From positions 105,937-169,936 of the forward strand of contig NZ_JARWSK010000008.1 in NCBI RefSeq assembly GCF_031081985.1: 64,000 nt of DNA. The letters run 5' to 3'. Positions 16,959 through 26,752 of the stretch are shown here, piece after piece (the first letter of the stretch is position 1; each line of letters opens with the position of its first letter). Made by a program: the position numbers and the translations under genes. A model generated the notes under the pieces. It was given only the letters and a program-made list of their open reading frames with translations, ran no database searches and was not told the origin of the DNA. Source of the DNA: Komagataeibacter xylinus. GTDB taxonomy: Bacteria; Pseudomonadota; Alphaproteobacteria; Acetobacterales; Acetobacteraceae.

Positions 16959-19900
16959 GCGTGCCATACGCCGAACTGCAGGTGACGAGTTACTTCTCGT
17001 TCCTGCGCGGCGCATCCTCACCGATTGAACTGTTCGAGCAGGCAAAGGCCCTTGGCATTGAAGCGCTGGGGATCTGCGACCGCAATTCGCTGGCAGGCAT
17101 GGTGCAGGCCCATGTCGCGGCCAAAGAGACGGGCATCCGCCTGGTCGTGGGCTGCCGTCTGGACCTTGCCGATTTCGCGCCAGTGCTGGTCTACCCGATG
17201 GACCGGGCTGCCTATGGCCGATTGTGCCGACTGCTGAGCCTTGGCAAGGCCCGGGCCGGGAAAGGGAAATGCCATCTGCTCTGGGATGATCTGGTGGCAT
17301 GGGGCGAGGGCCTCCTTGTCATCCTGCTCCCGGATACGGCGGATGATGCCTGCGCCCTGCATCTGCGCAAGCTGCAGGACGTCTTTGCCGATCGGGCCTA
17401 TATGGCGCTGACCCTGCGGCGCCGGCCCAATGACCAGATGCGGCTGTATGAACTGGCGAACCTCGCCCGGCAGGCGCGGGTGCCAGCGGTCGTGACCAAT
17501 GACGTGCTGTTCCACACCCATGACCGGCGCATCCTGCAGGATGTGGTGACCTGCATCCGCAACCACACCACCATCGACGAAGCCGGCTTTGCCCGCGAGC
17601 GCCATGCGGACCGTTACCTCAAGCCGCCCGCGGAAATGGCCCGGCTGTTCAGCCGCTATCCCGAAGCGATGGCCCGGACCATGGAGATCGTGGCCCGTTG
17701 CCGGTTCAGCCTTGATGACCTGGCCTACCAGTATCCCGATGAGGTCTCCGTCCCGGGCCAGACGCCGCAGCAGGCGCTCGAAGCCCTGACCTGGGAAGGG
17801 GCGGCAGCGGCCTATCCTGAAGGCATTCCCCCCGAGGTCAGGAAAACCCTCACCCATGAACTCGCCCTGATCGGGCGCATGGATTACGCGCCGTATTTCC
17901 TCACCGTGCACAGCATCGTCCGTTACGCCCGATCGCAGGGCATCCTGTGCCAGGGGCGGGGATCGGCGGCCAATTCCGCTGTCTGCTACGTGCTGGGGAT
18001 TACCGCCATCGATCCGGCACGGACGTCACTGCTCTTCGAGCGGTTCGTGTCCGAAGAGCGCCGTGAGCCACCCGATATCGACGTGGATTTCGAGCATGCG
18101 CGCCGGGAGCAGGTGATCCAGTGGATTTACGGTCATTATGGCCGCAACCACGCCGCTCTCACGGCGGTGGTTACGCGCTATCGCGCCAAGGGCGCGCTGC
18201 GCGATGTCGGCAAGGTCATGGGCCTGCCCGAAGACCTGATCCGCACCCTGTCCGGCCAGATCTGGGGCTGGGGGCGGAAGCTGGATGAGGACGCGCTGAA
18301 TGAGACGGGGATCGACCTGTCCGACCGGCGCATCCGGCTGACGCTGGATCTGGCGCGCTGCCTGATCGGCGTGCCGCGCCACCTGTCGCAGCATCCCGGC
18401 GGGTTTGTCCTGACCCATGACCGACTGGATGAGCTGGTACCGATCGAACCAGCGGCCATGGACGCTCGCCAGATCATCGAATGGGACAAGGATGATATCG
18501 ACGTCCTGAAATTCATGAAGGTGGATGTGCTGGCACTCGGCATGCTGACCTGCATGAAGAAGGGGCTGGACCTTCTGGGCGAACACAAGGGACAGCATTA
18601 CACGCTGCAGACCATCCCGGCCGAGGACCCGCGCACCTACGCCATGATCCGGAAGGCCGATACGATCGGGGTGTTCCAGATCGAGAGCCGGGCGCAGATG
18701 TCCATGCTGCCGCGTCTCAGGCCCCGGGTGTTCTATGATCTGGTGATCGAGGTGGCCATCGTCCGGCCCGGCCCCATCCAGGGCGACATGGTGCATCCCT
18801 ATCTGCGCCGGCGGGCCGGGCAGGAAAAGGAAATCTACCCGACGCCGGAACTCGAAAAGGTGCTCAGGAAGACCTTGGGCATTCCGCTGTTCCAGGAACA
18901 GGTGATGCAGGTGGCCATGGTGTGTGCCGGGTTTTCGGCATCCGAGGCCGACCAGCTGCGCCGGGCCATGGCGACGTTCAAGAATACCGGCACGGTCTCA
19001 CGCTTCCGCACGCGCCTGATCGAGGGGATGACGGCGCGCGGTTATCCCGAGACCTTTGCCGAGCGCATCTTCCAGCAACTGGAGGGGTTTGGCAGTTACG
19101 GCTTTCCCGAAAGCCATGCCGCCTCATTTGCCATCCTCGCCTATTCGTCATCCTGGATGAAATGTGCCCATCCGGATGTATTTCTGGCAGCACTCCTGAA
19201 CAGCCAGCCCATGGGATTCTATGCCCCGGCGCAGCTTGTGCGTGATGCGCGCGAACATGGGGTCGAGATCCGGCCGATCTGCATCAACGCCTCGCGCTGG
19301 GACAGCACGCTGGAAGGCCCGGAGCGGGATGACGGGCTGTTTGCCGTCCGCCTGGGCATGAACCTGGTGAAAGGGCTGGCCAATGAGGATGCGGCCCGCA
19401 TCGTGGCGGCGCGGGGCGACCGGCCCTTTGCCTCGGTCGATGATCTGTGGCGTAGGGCAGGGGTGAAGGGGGTGACCCTGACCCATCTGGCCGAGGCGGA
19501 CGCCTTCCGGCCGGGACTGGGTCTGGCCCGGCGCGAGGCGCTTTGGGCGATCAAAGCACTACGTGACGAACCCCTGCCGCTGTTTGCTGCAGCCGCTGTC
19601 GTGCGTGAAGCAGAAGAACCTGATGTGCTGCTCCAGCCCATGCGGGACGGGGCCGAGGTCGCACGGGATTACAACCGCACCGGCCTGACCCTGCGGGATC
19701 ATCCCCTGGCCTTCCTGCGTGCCGATCTTATCGAGCGTGGGATGGTGACGTGTCGGCAGGCCTTCGAGGCACGGGACAGGAGCAGCCTGTCGGTGGCTGG
19801 GCTGGTACTGGTTCGTCAGCGGCCCGGTTCGGCCGAGGGCGTGGTGTTCATGACGCTGGAGGATGAGACGGCGGCGATCAACGTGATTATCTGGCCCGAT

Positions 19901-20122
19901 ATGTTCGAGCGCTGTCGTCGTGTGGTCCTGTCGGGCCAGATGCTGGGGGTTGTCGGGCGGCTGCAGAAAGAAGGGGAGGTGGTGCATCTCGTGACGCGTG
20001 AGATTGTGGATCTCTCCTTCCTGCTGGCCGATGTGGGAAATCGGTCGTCGCAGATACTTCCAGACTTCGATCAGGGCAGGTCTTCCGAAAATATCATTGT
20101 GAAGGCCCGGAATTTCCATTGA
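16955..20122 (+). CDS. dnaE2: Error-prone DNA polymerase III alpha-type subunit
   Basis: A 1055-residue DnaE2. An N-terminal PHP domain ([33 protein letters not shown]) is followed by the PolIII palm with the acidic catalytic motif [15 protein letters not shown] and the segment [18 protein letters not shown]-terminal OB-fold region ([25 protein letters not shown]) ends the homology. It extends DNA past lesions with ImuA and ImuB. Full length for the family, with no lesions seen. It overlaps imuB by four bases. Confidence 0.97.
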   Translation: MSVPYAELQVTSYFSFLRGASSPIELFEQAKALGIEALGICDRNSLAGMVQAHVAAKETGIRLVVGCRLDLADFAPVLVYPMDRAAYGRLCRLLSLGKARAGKGKCHLLWDDLVAWGEGLLVILLPDTADDACALHLRKLQDVFADRAYMALTLRRRPNDQMRLYELANLARQARVPAVVTNDVLFHTHDRRILQDVVTCIRNHTTIDEAGFARERHADRYLKPPAEMARLFSRYPEAMARTMEIVARCRFSLDDLAYQYPDEVSVPGQTPQQALEALTWEGAAAAYPEGIPPEVRKTLTHELALIGRMDYAPYFLTVHSIVRYARSQGILCQGRGSAANSAVCYVLGITAIDPARTSLLFERFVSEERREPPDIDVDFEHARREQVIQWIYGHYGRNHAALTAVVTRYRAKGALRDVGKVMGLPEDLIRTLSGQIWGWGRKLDEDALNETGIDLSDRRIRLTLDLARCLIGVPRHLSQHPGGFVLTHDRLDELVPIEPAAMDARQIIEWDKDDIDVLKFMKVDVLALGMLTCMKKGLDLLGEHKGQHYTLQTIPAEDPRTYAMIRKADTIGVFQIESRAQMSMLPRLRPRVFYDLVIEVAIVRPGPIQGDMVHPYLRRRAGQEKEIYPTPELEKVLRKTLGIPLFQEQVMQVAMVCAGFSASEADQLRRAMATFKNTGTVSRFRTRLIEGMTARGYPETFAERIFQQLEGFGSYGFPESHAASFAILAYSSSWMKCAHPDVFLAALLNSQPMGFYAPAQLVRDAREHGVEIRPICINASRWDSTLEGPERDDGLFAVRLGMNLVKGLANEDAARIVAARGDRPFASVDDLWRRAGVKGVTLTHLAEADAFRPGLGLARREALWAIKALRDEPLPLFAAAAVVREAEEPDVLLQPMRDGAEVARDYNRTGLTLRDHPLAFLRADLIERGMVTCRQAFEARDRSSLSVAGLVLVRQRPGSAEGVVFMTLEDETAAINVIIWPDMFERCRRVVLSGQMLGVVGRLQKEGEVVHLVTREIVDLSFLLADVGNRSSQILPDFDQGRSSENIIVKARNFH

Positions 20123-20441
20123 ATGTTGTGTCAGCAGGATAATCCAAGTTCGTGATGTCTGCTTACGCCCTCACTCCAGACATAGAGCACAATAGTATGT
20201 GTTCCCGTTAACGGACAGTTCGCAATAATTCACCCTGCATCTGATAGTCAAAGTACCATCCCTGCTGCACACTGCAGCAGTTCAGAAGATAGTATTATGG
20301 AGCAAAGTCGACCGTTTCCATTTGGAGGGTTCGAAAAACCCTATCAGGAATTTTACATATCTTTAAATGTTAATTGGTTATAATTGTCTTCGATATGAAA
20401 GGAGAGTTTTTCGAACTCTCCAATCTTAAGGACGGAATTTA
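20123..20441. other. Intergenic boundary between SOS operon and defence island
   Basis: About 320 bases with no supported gene. Composition falls from GC-rich to AT-rich across the stretch, marking the edge of the foreign block that follows. It contains the two related hairpins listed separately. No tRNA or attachment site was recognised. Confidence 0.55.
20326..20421. repeat. Pair of inverted hairpins sharing a TTTCG loop
   Basis: First hairpin, 20326-20342: AGGGTT, loop CGAAA, AACCCT. Second, 20401-20421: GGAGAGTT, loop TTTCG, AACTCTCC. Read on the minus strand, the first becomes AGGGTT-TTTCG-AACCCT, so both share the loop and flanking TT/AA and face opposite ways. The second sits 21 bases past the ATPase-gene stop and could be its terminator. 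Confidence 0.5.
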
Positions 20442-22001
20442 TTATGCGGCAGGTTGAGAAACGATAGTGGCCGCGTGATTTAACCAATCGCGCACTTGTT
20501 GTGTATAAGTATCCCAATAACTTGACTTCGCAGCCAAATCAATAATTTGGGACAATCCTACAGATCTCTCCACATTTAAAGTATCTATTATTTTTCCTAT
20601 GAGATAATGCTTATCTTTTTCATATTCTATATTGGAAGATATATCATAAATTTCTCGATCATTACCAGAAAGATCATCTGGATTTAAACTTCTTATCATA
20701 TGATGTATCTGAGACTCTGGGGATAAACCAAAATCGGAAGAAGGGTTAAATTGTCTAATACCATTAACACATTTTTCTCTAAATTGTTCGCGCCCCTCTT
20801 CAGTCCCACTGACTACTTTCTCTAACTGCGTTTTTCTTTCGTCTTCCTTCGAGAGAACATCTCCGTCCAAAACGTAAAGCTGTTTTTCAGGATCATATTT
20901 TTTTGTTAGCGCAAGCCCTCCCACAACGCTAAAACAATTACTTGCTGATCCGTAGAAAACGGTATTTACATGTCTTTTTATTTTTAACTTAGAAGCTTCC
21001 CAGTCAATAATAGATTTGGCAACATCGTCTTCAACGAATACTTCAAATGTTCTTGCCATATCTCCTGTAAGTCTGTAAAGTATATCTGGCGTAGTATTCG
21101 AAAAACATAAAGTCTTTGCTTTTATTGCATTCGTCGCATCGCCCACAGCTACAGAAGAATCTTTAATTTCAATTGTCTGAAGATGCTTGATGCTAACAAT
21201 GTCTGTTTCAGTAAGTATTGTCTCTCTGTGTGATGTGAAAATTACCTGCAAATTCTTGGATGATGCCCTTCCGGAAATGGACCTAAGTAACCTTTTTAAT
21301 GCATCTGTGTGAAGAAGAAGATCTATTTCATCTATCAAAATTAATCCATATTTAGGCGCAGTAAATACTGATGATAATATTTGTATAACTCTTTGCTCTC
21401 CAGCCCCCATAGCTAAAGAGGAATATTTTATGCTTTTTAATGATAATCCAAGAACCATCTTTTTATTTGCTGTTACATGAATGCTTAGTTCATCATAATT
21501 TTTATTAAAAATAGAACTCATCTCGGATATAATTAAATCCGAATCCTTGTGTTTTGTTGTGCTGAACTTAATTGTTCCCGCTGCTCTTTCCTCTTCAATG
21601 CGCGGAACGCATGTTTTAATTCCAATAAAATCTACAAATCTTTCCGGTCTACGAATATATTTTGGAGACCATCGATCAGTCATTTTTCTATAAGTGGTCT
21701 CTTCATGTTTAATTTCCTGCTCCCCTTCCCGATAAGAATGGACCATTGTAAATTCACTACCCTTCCACGTACTGTGTGTTGTGGGAGTAAAAAAATCACT
21801 AAACTTCCAATTTCTTTGAGTTTTTTCATCTTCTGGCTTATAACAACAAGCTAAAGCGTGAAGGATGGTTGATTTTCCGGATCCATTCACTCCAACAATA
21901 GAAGTTAAATTCTTTTCATCGAATCTTATTTCTTGAAGATTCCTAATGCCCTTGAGGTGATCTATTTTTAAGTAATGTATTACTTGCTGCGACGCTGACA
22001 T
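20442..22001 (-). CDS. OLD-like protein: AAA ATPase fused to TOPRIM domain
   Basis: A 519-residue protein with an SMC/RecF-like ATPase: Walker A GVNGSGKST at residues 37-45, signature-like MGAGEQR at 198-204, Walker B LILIDE at 220-225 and a switch histidine in TSHRE near 258. A TOPRIM-like segment follows, with an acidic pair in FVEDD (about 322-326) and DGD at 379-381. This order matches OLD-family nucleases, several of which act in phage defence. The gene is far richer in AT than its neighbours, so it was acquired recently. No separate partner such as a UvrD-like helicase is adjacent. The exact family is not certain. Confidence 0.75.
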   Translation of the reverse strand: MSASQQVIHYLKIDHLKGIRNLQEIRFDEKNLTSIVGVNGSGKSTILHALACCYKPEDEKTQRNWKFSDFFTPTTHSTWKGSEFTMVHSYREGEQEIKHEETTYRKMTDRWSPKYIRRPERFVDFIGIKTCVPRIEEERAAGTIKFSTTKHKDSDLIISEMSSIFNKNYDELSIHVTANKKMVLGLSLKSIKYSSLAMGAGEQRVIQILSSVFTAPKYGLILIDEIDLLLHTDALKRLLRSISGRASSKNLQVIFTSHRETILTETDIVSIKHLQTIEIKDSSVAVGDATNAIKAKTLCFSNTTPDILYRLTGDMARTFEVFVEDDVAKSIIDWEASKLKIKRHVNTVFYGSASNCFSVVGGLALTKKYDPEKQLYVLDGDVLSKEDERKTQLEKVVSGTEEGREQFREKCVNGIRQFNPSSDFGLSPESQIHHMIRSLNPDDLSGNDREIYDISSNIEYEKDKHYLIGKIIDTLNVERSVGLSQIIDLAAKSSYWDTYTQQVRDWLNHAATIVSQPAA

Positions 22002-22388
22002 TTTGAATCTTTCTAATTTCTCTCTTCCAGAGCGACAATACCCCCTTCGAGCCTTTTTGGAAATTCAAGTATGAGCATTTCGGCGTAGCATGATGCTCCC
22101 CATGGGAGGAGGCTCATGACCTGTGACAGGTCAATATGCTGCTTGTAATCCGCAAATGACGCATTATCCGCCCTTAGGAGGCTGGCATCTCGCATAGCTC
22201 AGATGAGCGCGACCGTCTCCAATGCACATTGCTTGAATGACTGCTTTCCTTGTCCCGTTGCCCTGAATCGGACATTCGGTTCTCCCCCCAATGCGGAATT
22301 GGTTCACCTGGTGATGTTTCGCTGGTCGATTTCCTCTGGCGGCCCTTAAAGTTGGTGAAAGCGCCTCAACGGGAGAAGCCCCACTTGC
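22002..22388. other. Spacer between ATPase gene and CBASS pair, with a 60-codon frame
   Basis: No firm gene. A minus-strand frame of 60 codons (22013-22195) gives an unrecognised peptide that ends 11 bases before the ATPase ATG. It could be a remnant of a longer gene or a short leader. The rest shows no coding pattern, and composition returns to moderate GC. Confidence 0.4.
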
Positions 22389-23282
22389 TCAGTCTCCGTC
22401 GTTCCAGAAATTAATCAATGCCGTCAAAAATATCTCGAACTGCTCACGACGCCACGTAGCCGGCGACGTTGGGTGAAAGAGAAAGTACTGCCCGTTGGCG
22501 CATTCGAGCTTTGCCCGATCGCAGCCATTCAGCCAATTGAGCACGTTGATCAGCGTGGCGCAGTAGCTTAACCCGAAGTTGGCGTCAGGCACATTATAAA
22601 GCATGCCTTCGACGAAATAGGAGGGCGCGATCCCGTCCGCCAATCGGCCTTGAGCGACCATAGCGTTGCGCATATTTTTGAAGATACGAACGATCGGCTT
22701 GAACCAAGATCTGGTACGCTGATGCTTGGCGGTGCAGTTCACCGAATGCTGCTTCGGATAATTAACAACTTGTATCCCGTCACGGAGCCAGAAACAGATG
22801 CCCTCGGCGTAGCGCTGATCGGAGGGGCTGGCGTAGCGAAAGTAGCGGCGAAACTCCGCTACGAGCAGCACATCGGCATCACGACGTCCGCCATTCCCCG
22901 CGACGTAGATCGCCTTCGAGCCGGGCTGAACGGCGGAGCCATAGGCTTTGGTGAGCTGCGCGATCACCTCTTTACGAAACTCGGTCCAGCTATATTGCGC
23001 CGGTGAGCGATTGGTCTCGTAATTGGCCTTATCGCTCGCGGAAAGTTCGGACAGGTCAGTGTAGAAGACCGAATCTAGTTGCATGACAATGTCGACATCG
23101 CTGTCGGCATATACATTGGTGTCGTTGCCATAAGACCCCTGCAGGAAGGTCGAGTAGCTTCGGTGCGCGTAGAGCGCGTCATCACGCTCCAACACGTTAC
23201 GCAGCGCCTGGTACGTCGCCGCCGACTGGATGATGGAGCCTTGCCGCGACCAGATGTCGAGCTGCTTTTCCGATATGCTCAT
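22389..23282 (-). CDS. CBASS cyclic-oligonucleotide synthase (CD-NTase)
   Basis: A 297-residue nucleotidyltransferase of the CD-NTase type. The GSYGN motif is at residues 49-53, metal-binding acids D62 and D64 are in ADSDVDIVMQL, and the third acid is at about D137 in RRDADVLLV. A helical C-terminal half completes the fold. On phage infection these enzymes make a cyclic di- or trinucleotide that switches on the effector. The effector gene lies immediately upstream (9-base gap) in one operon, so this is a two-gene type I CBASS. The clade and the signal molecule cannot be read from motifs alone. Confidence 0.88.
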   Translation of the reverse strand: MSISEKQLDIWSRQGSIIQSAATYQALRNVLERDDALYAHRSYSTFLQGSYGNDTNVYADSDVDIVMQLDSVFYTDLSELSASDKANYETNRSPAQYSWTEFRKEVIAQLTKAYGSAVQPGSKAIYVAGNGGRRDADVLLVAEFRRYFRYASPSDQRYAEGICFWLRDGIQVVNYPKQHSVNCTAKHQRTRSWFKPIVRIFKNMRNAMVAQGRLADGIAPSYFVEGMLYNVPDANFGLSYCATLINVLNWLNGCDRAKLECANGQYFLFHPTSPATWRREQFEIFLTALINFWNDGD

Positions 23283-23291
23283 GGTCTGAGC

Positions 23292-24245
23292 TTACGTCAG
23301 AAGTGTCGTCAAGGCAGCCTCATTCTTCGCGAACGACTCAGCGCCGCGCTGACGCAGTAGATTGAGCTTGTTCAGGTCGTGTTCGAACAGGTCAGTCGCC
23401 ATCTCGGGGTTCGCGAACGTGTCGCTGATCCGGACAGTGTGGATGTCACTGTACAGGATCTCCCGCAACTGGTCCATCGACTGCGTATTGATCTCAAGCG
23501 TCTTTTGAAGAAGCTGGACGCTCAAGAGTCGGCTAGCGAACGCCATCTTGCTGAAGAAGGCCGGCTTAGGCTCGGGATAGGTGCCGACGCCCACACTGAC
23601 CACACGCACCGCTGACCGCGGCTGAGCCAGCGACCCCAGCGCGTCGGCGATCGCGTAAAGAGTCGGGTTGTTGGCGCAGTAGCCGCCATCGACGAGTTCG
23701 ACTCGGTCACCAGCGGCAGTGGTGAGGATTTTGCGCTTGAAAAAAGGATAGGCTGAACAGGATGCTACCACAGCCTCGCCTATGGGGACCCCGAAGCCGG
23801 GGACGAACGTGCCGCGGCGGCCGTGCGCCTGGGCGGGTTGACCCTTGAAGATCATTGGTCGTTCGATGTCCCATTTGGTCGTGACGATCCCTACGCCGGT
23901 CCGCATGCTCTCGAACTTCGTGTCGGCATACACCTCGCGGGCCAACGTGTTCAGAGCCGCCGTCTTGTCCGCGGAGGATTGGCGACTCATGATCTTGACG
24001 ACGTGCTCGACGTAGAGTGCGTGGATCTCTTCGACAGAGCGGCCTAGTGCGAGGAGCGAGGCGATGATCGCGCCCGTGCTGGTGCCAAAGATCAAGTCGA
24101 AAACCTCGTGCAGCCGCTTGCCCGCAAGAGCCTCGATTTCACGCAGCACGCCGAGCGAGTAAAAGCCCTTCGCGCCGCCGCCATCCAAGCTTAGGATGCG
24201 AAACGGTGTGGGCGCGTCCGCGCTCTGAGGGGACTCATCGGTCAT
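23292..24245 (-). CDS. capV: CBASS effector, patatin-like phospholipase (CapV type)
   Basis: A 317-residue patatin-like phospholipase. The oxyanion glycines are in DGGGAKG (residues 21-27), the nucleophile S56 is in GTSTG, and the catalytic D186 is in VDGGYCANN. In CBASS, such enzymes are switched on by the cyclic nucleotide and degrade the inner membrane, killing the infected cell. It is the first gene of the operon, with the synthase nine bases downstream. ATG 24245 is preferred over an in-frame TTG 18 bases upstream. The 80 bases upstream separate it from a divergent DisA_N-like gene. Confidence 0.9.
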   Translation of the reverse strand: MTDESPQSADAPTPFRILSLDGGGAKGFYSLGVLREIEALAGKRLHEVFDLIFGTSTGAIIASLLALGRSVEEIHALYVEHVVKIMSRQSSADKTAALNTLAREVYADTKFESMRTGVGIVTTKWDIERPMIFKGQPAQAHGRRGTFVPGFGVPIGEAVVASCSAYPFFKRKILTTAAGDRVELVDGGYCANNPTLYAIADALGSLAQPRSAVRVVSVGVGTYPEPKPAFFSKMAFASRLLSVQLLQKTLEINTQSMDQLREILYSDIHTVRISDTFANPEMATDLFEHDLNKLNLLRQRGAESFAKNEAALTTLLT

Positions 24246-24325
24246 CACGTTTTCTTCTAGCAAACTTTGCTGGCAGAAGGAACCGCTTGAGCATCGCGCG
24301 CCGCGCCTGCAAAACTATCCCGACC
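24246..24325. promoter_or_regulatory. Short divergent promoter region of the CBASS and DisA_N-like genes
   Basis: Only 80 bases lie between the capV ATG and the opposite ATG, so both promoters must sit in or across this interval. No clear operator palindrome is visible. The assignment is by layout alone. Confidence 0.4.
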
Positions 24326-26059
24326 ATGTCGAATACAATCAACCTTTTCATGTGGGGGTACCAAACCCACTTTCGCGCTCAGCTCGAATACCGGGCCAAG
24401 AGCATTTTCCAGCTGATCGGAGCTGAAACCGAACTGCGAGTCCTGCTCGTCGGCATGCGACGTCCGGGCCTCCCGCCCGGACACCCCGTCTGCATCGAGC
24501 CGGAGGACGGGATCTGGCCATTGGCCCTCTTCAGCAATTTACCAGCCAAGGTGGAGCAAGCAATCCCCGCACACCCCGATCAGATGATGGTTTACGGCGA
24601 CGAACGCGCGAACAGAGAAAAACCCGAGCGCATCAGACAGGAAACCATCGCCGACGAGGTCAAGCGCGCGCTTGACCGAGCCGACCAGATGGCCGGCTGG
24701 CAGAGCTTCTGCAGTACGGCCCATTCGGTCGACGACTATGACGTGGTTTGCGTGTTGCAACTACCCGACCGCCTGTTCAGGAAGTTCCCGTCGGTGTCGA
24801 TGGCCTACCAGCGCAAGGTCTACGAAACGAGCCTTATCCACGCCTGCATTAACGTGTTTCTCCAAGAGAGTCGGCACGGCCTTGGGCAGCCTGAACCCGG
24901 ACGGAGGATCGGCGACAATGGTCTTCGATCGCCGGAAGAGATCATCCGGCGGGCCGCTTCGAATTTCATGTGCTCGCCGTTCATCGCCGGCAAGTTCTGC
25001 GACTTGGATCTATTCGAAGCGGTAAACCGCTTGTCGCAGCAGAGATACGAAGGCGATATTGGCATCGGCCGGCTCGTGCTGGCGGCGGCCAACGATCCTA
25101 ACGTCAAGTATGTCTTGCGCCTAGCGCAGCCGGTAAGACTCGCAGAGCCGCGTTGGGCGCGCAAGTTGCTGCAGATGGCGACCGGACCGTCAGCGTTGGT
25201 GGCCGAATACGACACGATATCGGGACTTGGTACAGTCTCCGATGTCAGTGCTCCGCCATTCTCGATCGAGTTCCTTGATCATCACCAATGGAACCTGCGT
25301 CGCGGCGAGTTGGTGCTCATGCGCTGCCGCTTCGGCGAGGTGCAGTTGCCGCAGGAAACGATGGGCAAGGAGCGCTTCATCGACAACATGCAGCGCGTCT
25401 TTCCCGGGATCGACGAGCCAGCCATCGCCCGCTTCCGCATCGTCCTCGATCTGCTCGCACAACTGCGCCACGGCAGCTCGCTAGTTATAGCCAGCGACGC
25501 GAAGGACGAAGCAGAGCGTCTGGCGCGGCAGGGCACAAACATCGTTCCAACCCCGCTTACCAAGGAGCTACTCGAGCGCGCTACGGCGATTGACGGAACC
25601 ATCCTTGCTGATCCGGCCGGCGTCTGCCATGCGATCGGCGTCATCCTCGACGGTCCGGCGAGTGAAGAAAGCACGCCGTCGCGCGGGGCCCGCTACAACT
25701 CTGCGGTACGATACGTCGCCGCTGGCGCTGTGCCGCGCATGGCGTTCGTCATCTCGGAGGATCGAACCCTCGACGTCATCCCACTCCATCGTCCCCGCGT
25801 GCTCCGGAGCCGTATCGAGGCGGCCGTGGCAGAGATTGCCAGCGCCACGTTCAACACGTTCCATAAGGCGCGATCGTTCTTGGACGAACATCGATTCTAC
25901 CTTGATGCCGAGCAATGTCGGATCGTGAACGAAGCGCTGGATCGGATCGAGAACGAGCCAGCCGAGGTCGGTCGAATCATAATTCAGACGCGGCGGTTCG
26001 AACCCCATCCGGCATTCGATGCGACGTACCTGTTAGCCGATGATGCTGTTAGCCGTTAA
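24326..26059 (+). CDS. Large protein with a DisA_N (diadenylate cyclase)-like domain
   Basis: A 577-residue soluble protein. Residues about 385-480 follow the order of diadenylate cyclase (DisA_N) domains: a DGT at about 423 where cyclases have DGA, GARYNSA at about 454-460 where they have GTRHRAA, then FVISEDRTLDVIPL where they have VSEE. The key His of the RHR motif is missing, so binding without catalysis is likely. DisA_N-related probable sensor domains (DACN-type) have been described in conflict systems. The first 380 residues are unrecognised. The gene is head to head with capV, 80 bases away, suggesting a sensor or regulator for CBASS. ATG 24326 is used, because upstream codons lie in the capV 5' region. 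Confidence 0.65.
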   Translation: MSNTINLFMWGYQTHFRAQLEYRAKSIFQLIGAETELRVLLVGMRRPGLPPGHPVCIEPEDGIWPLALFSNLPAKVEQAIPAHPDQMMVYGDERANREKPERIRQETIADEVKRALDRADQMAGWQSFCSTAHSVDDYDVVCVLQLPDRLFRKFPSVSMAYQRKVYETSLIHACINVFLQESRHGLGQPEPGRRIGDNGLRSPEEIIRRAASNFMCSPFIAGKFCDLDLFEAVNRLSQQRYEGDIGIGRLVLAAANDPNVKYVLRLAQPVRLAEPRWARKLLQMATGPSALVAEYDTISGLGTVSDVSAPPFSIEFLDHHQWNLRRGELVLMRCRFGEVQLPQETMGKERFIDNMQRVFPGIDEPAIARFRIVLDLLAQLRHGSSLVIASDAKDEAERLARQGTNIVPTPLTKELLERATAIDGTILADPAGVCHAIGVILDGPASEESTPSRGARYNSAVRYVAAGAVPRMAFVISEDRTLDVIPLHRPRVLRSRIEAAVAEIASATFNTFHKARSFLDEHRFYLDAEQCRIVNEALDRIENEPAEVGRIIIQTRRFEPHPAFDATYLLADDAVSR

Positions 26060-26337
26060 GGCAACGACTTCAGTAGCGCAGCGCCGCGATACGGTTTGAC
26101 AAGCTGTGGCGCCATCAGCCTCACTTCGTGGCCAAGCGCACCAAGGGTTCTGGCCCAGTGATGGGAAGCCCCACAAGCTTCAATGCCAATCACTGTCGGC
26201 GGAAGTTTCTCGAAAAACCGGATCATCTGATGTCGGCTCAGTTTCCGGCTTAGCGCAACCCGCTCTTCGGCATCCACGCCGTGGAGCTGAAACACTTTTT
26301 TCGAGGTATCCATGCCGATACGGACCAACTGACGCAT
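26056..26337 (-). pseudogene. IS110-family transposase, N-terminal fragment
   Basis: About 93 codons matching the start of IS110-type DEDD transposases (IGMDTSKKVFQLHGVD, then IGIEACGASHHWAR, then LMAPQLVKPY). Homology stops after KPY at about 26090, and nine unrelated codons follow before the stop, which overlaps the DisA_N-like gene by four bases. A full transposase has about 340 residues, so this piece is inactive. The 5' flank up to about 26430 looks like the IS leader. Confidence 0.85.
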
Positions 26338-26752
26338 GATGGTTTCCTTCACTGACATTCAACTCCTCAGCATCCTCTCAGGACCACAGGGAGCCGTCCA
26401 CACCATCAGTTCTCAGTGAAAATCAACAGACACGATCCACGCCTGGAAACAGAAACTCTCGGGGCGATCAATAACCACGTCACGCAGCGGCTAAGGACAT
26501 TGTCTGCGTCTCAGACCTACGCCGTATCAGCGCGCCTTGTTGGCATAACAAATATTATGGGATTTACAAGTTTGATTGTTCGGGAAGGCAACCAATGATA
26601 CTTGCGATTAGCGGACAGCAAGATACCCCGTCTCGCCGCGTGACAAGGTAATCATGCCAAAACGCATGGGCATACCCAATTGGAATCCTTGTCATGGACA
26701 GACCGCCTCATATATAATCCCATTCTATGGTCAATATATGAGGCAACCTGTC
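26338..26752. other. IS110 leader region and toxin-antitoxin promoter
   Basis: No gene is supported here. The left part is the leader of the IS110 fragment on the minus strand. The right part (26689-26744) is the promoter and operator of the broken toxin-antitoxin locus, listed separately. Confidence 0.45.
26689..26744 (+). promoter_or_regulatory. Promoter and palindromic operator of the Xre-RES locus
   Basis: TTGTCA (26689-26694), 18 bases, then TATAAT (26713-26718) form a plausible sigma-70 promoter. Perfect 11-bp arms GCCTCATATAT (26705-26715) and ATATATGAGGC (26734-26744), with an 18-base spacer, overlap the -10. This is the expected autoregulatory operator of an Xre-type antitoxin, and it is intact although the genes are not. 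Confidence 0.7.

Noticed and set aside
22013..22195. 60-codon minus-strand frame between the ATPase and the CD-NTase
   Set aside because: It could be a remnant or a third defence gene, but nothing in the peptide is recognisable and its ribosome site is poor. It is only mentioned in the spacer entry.
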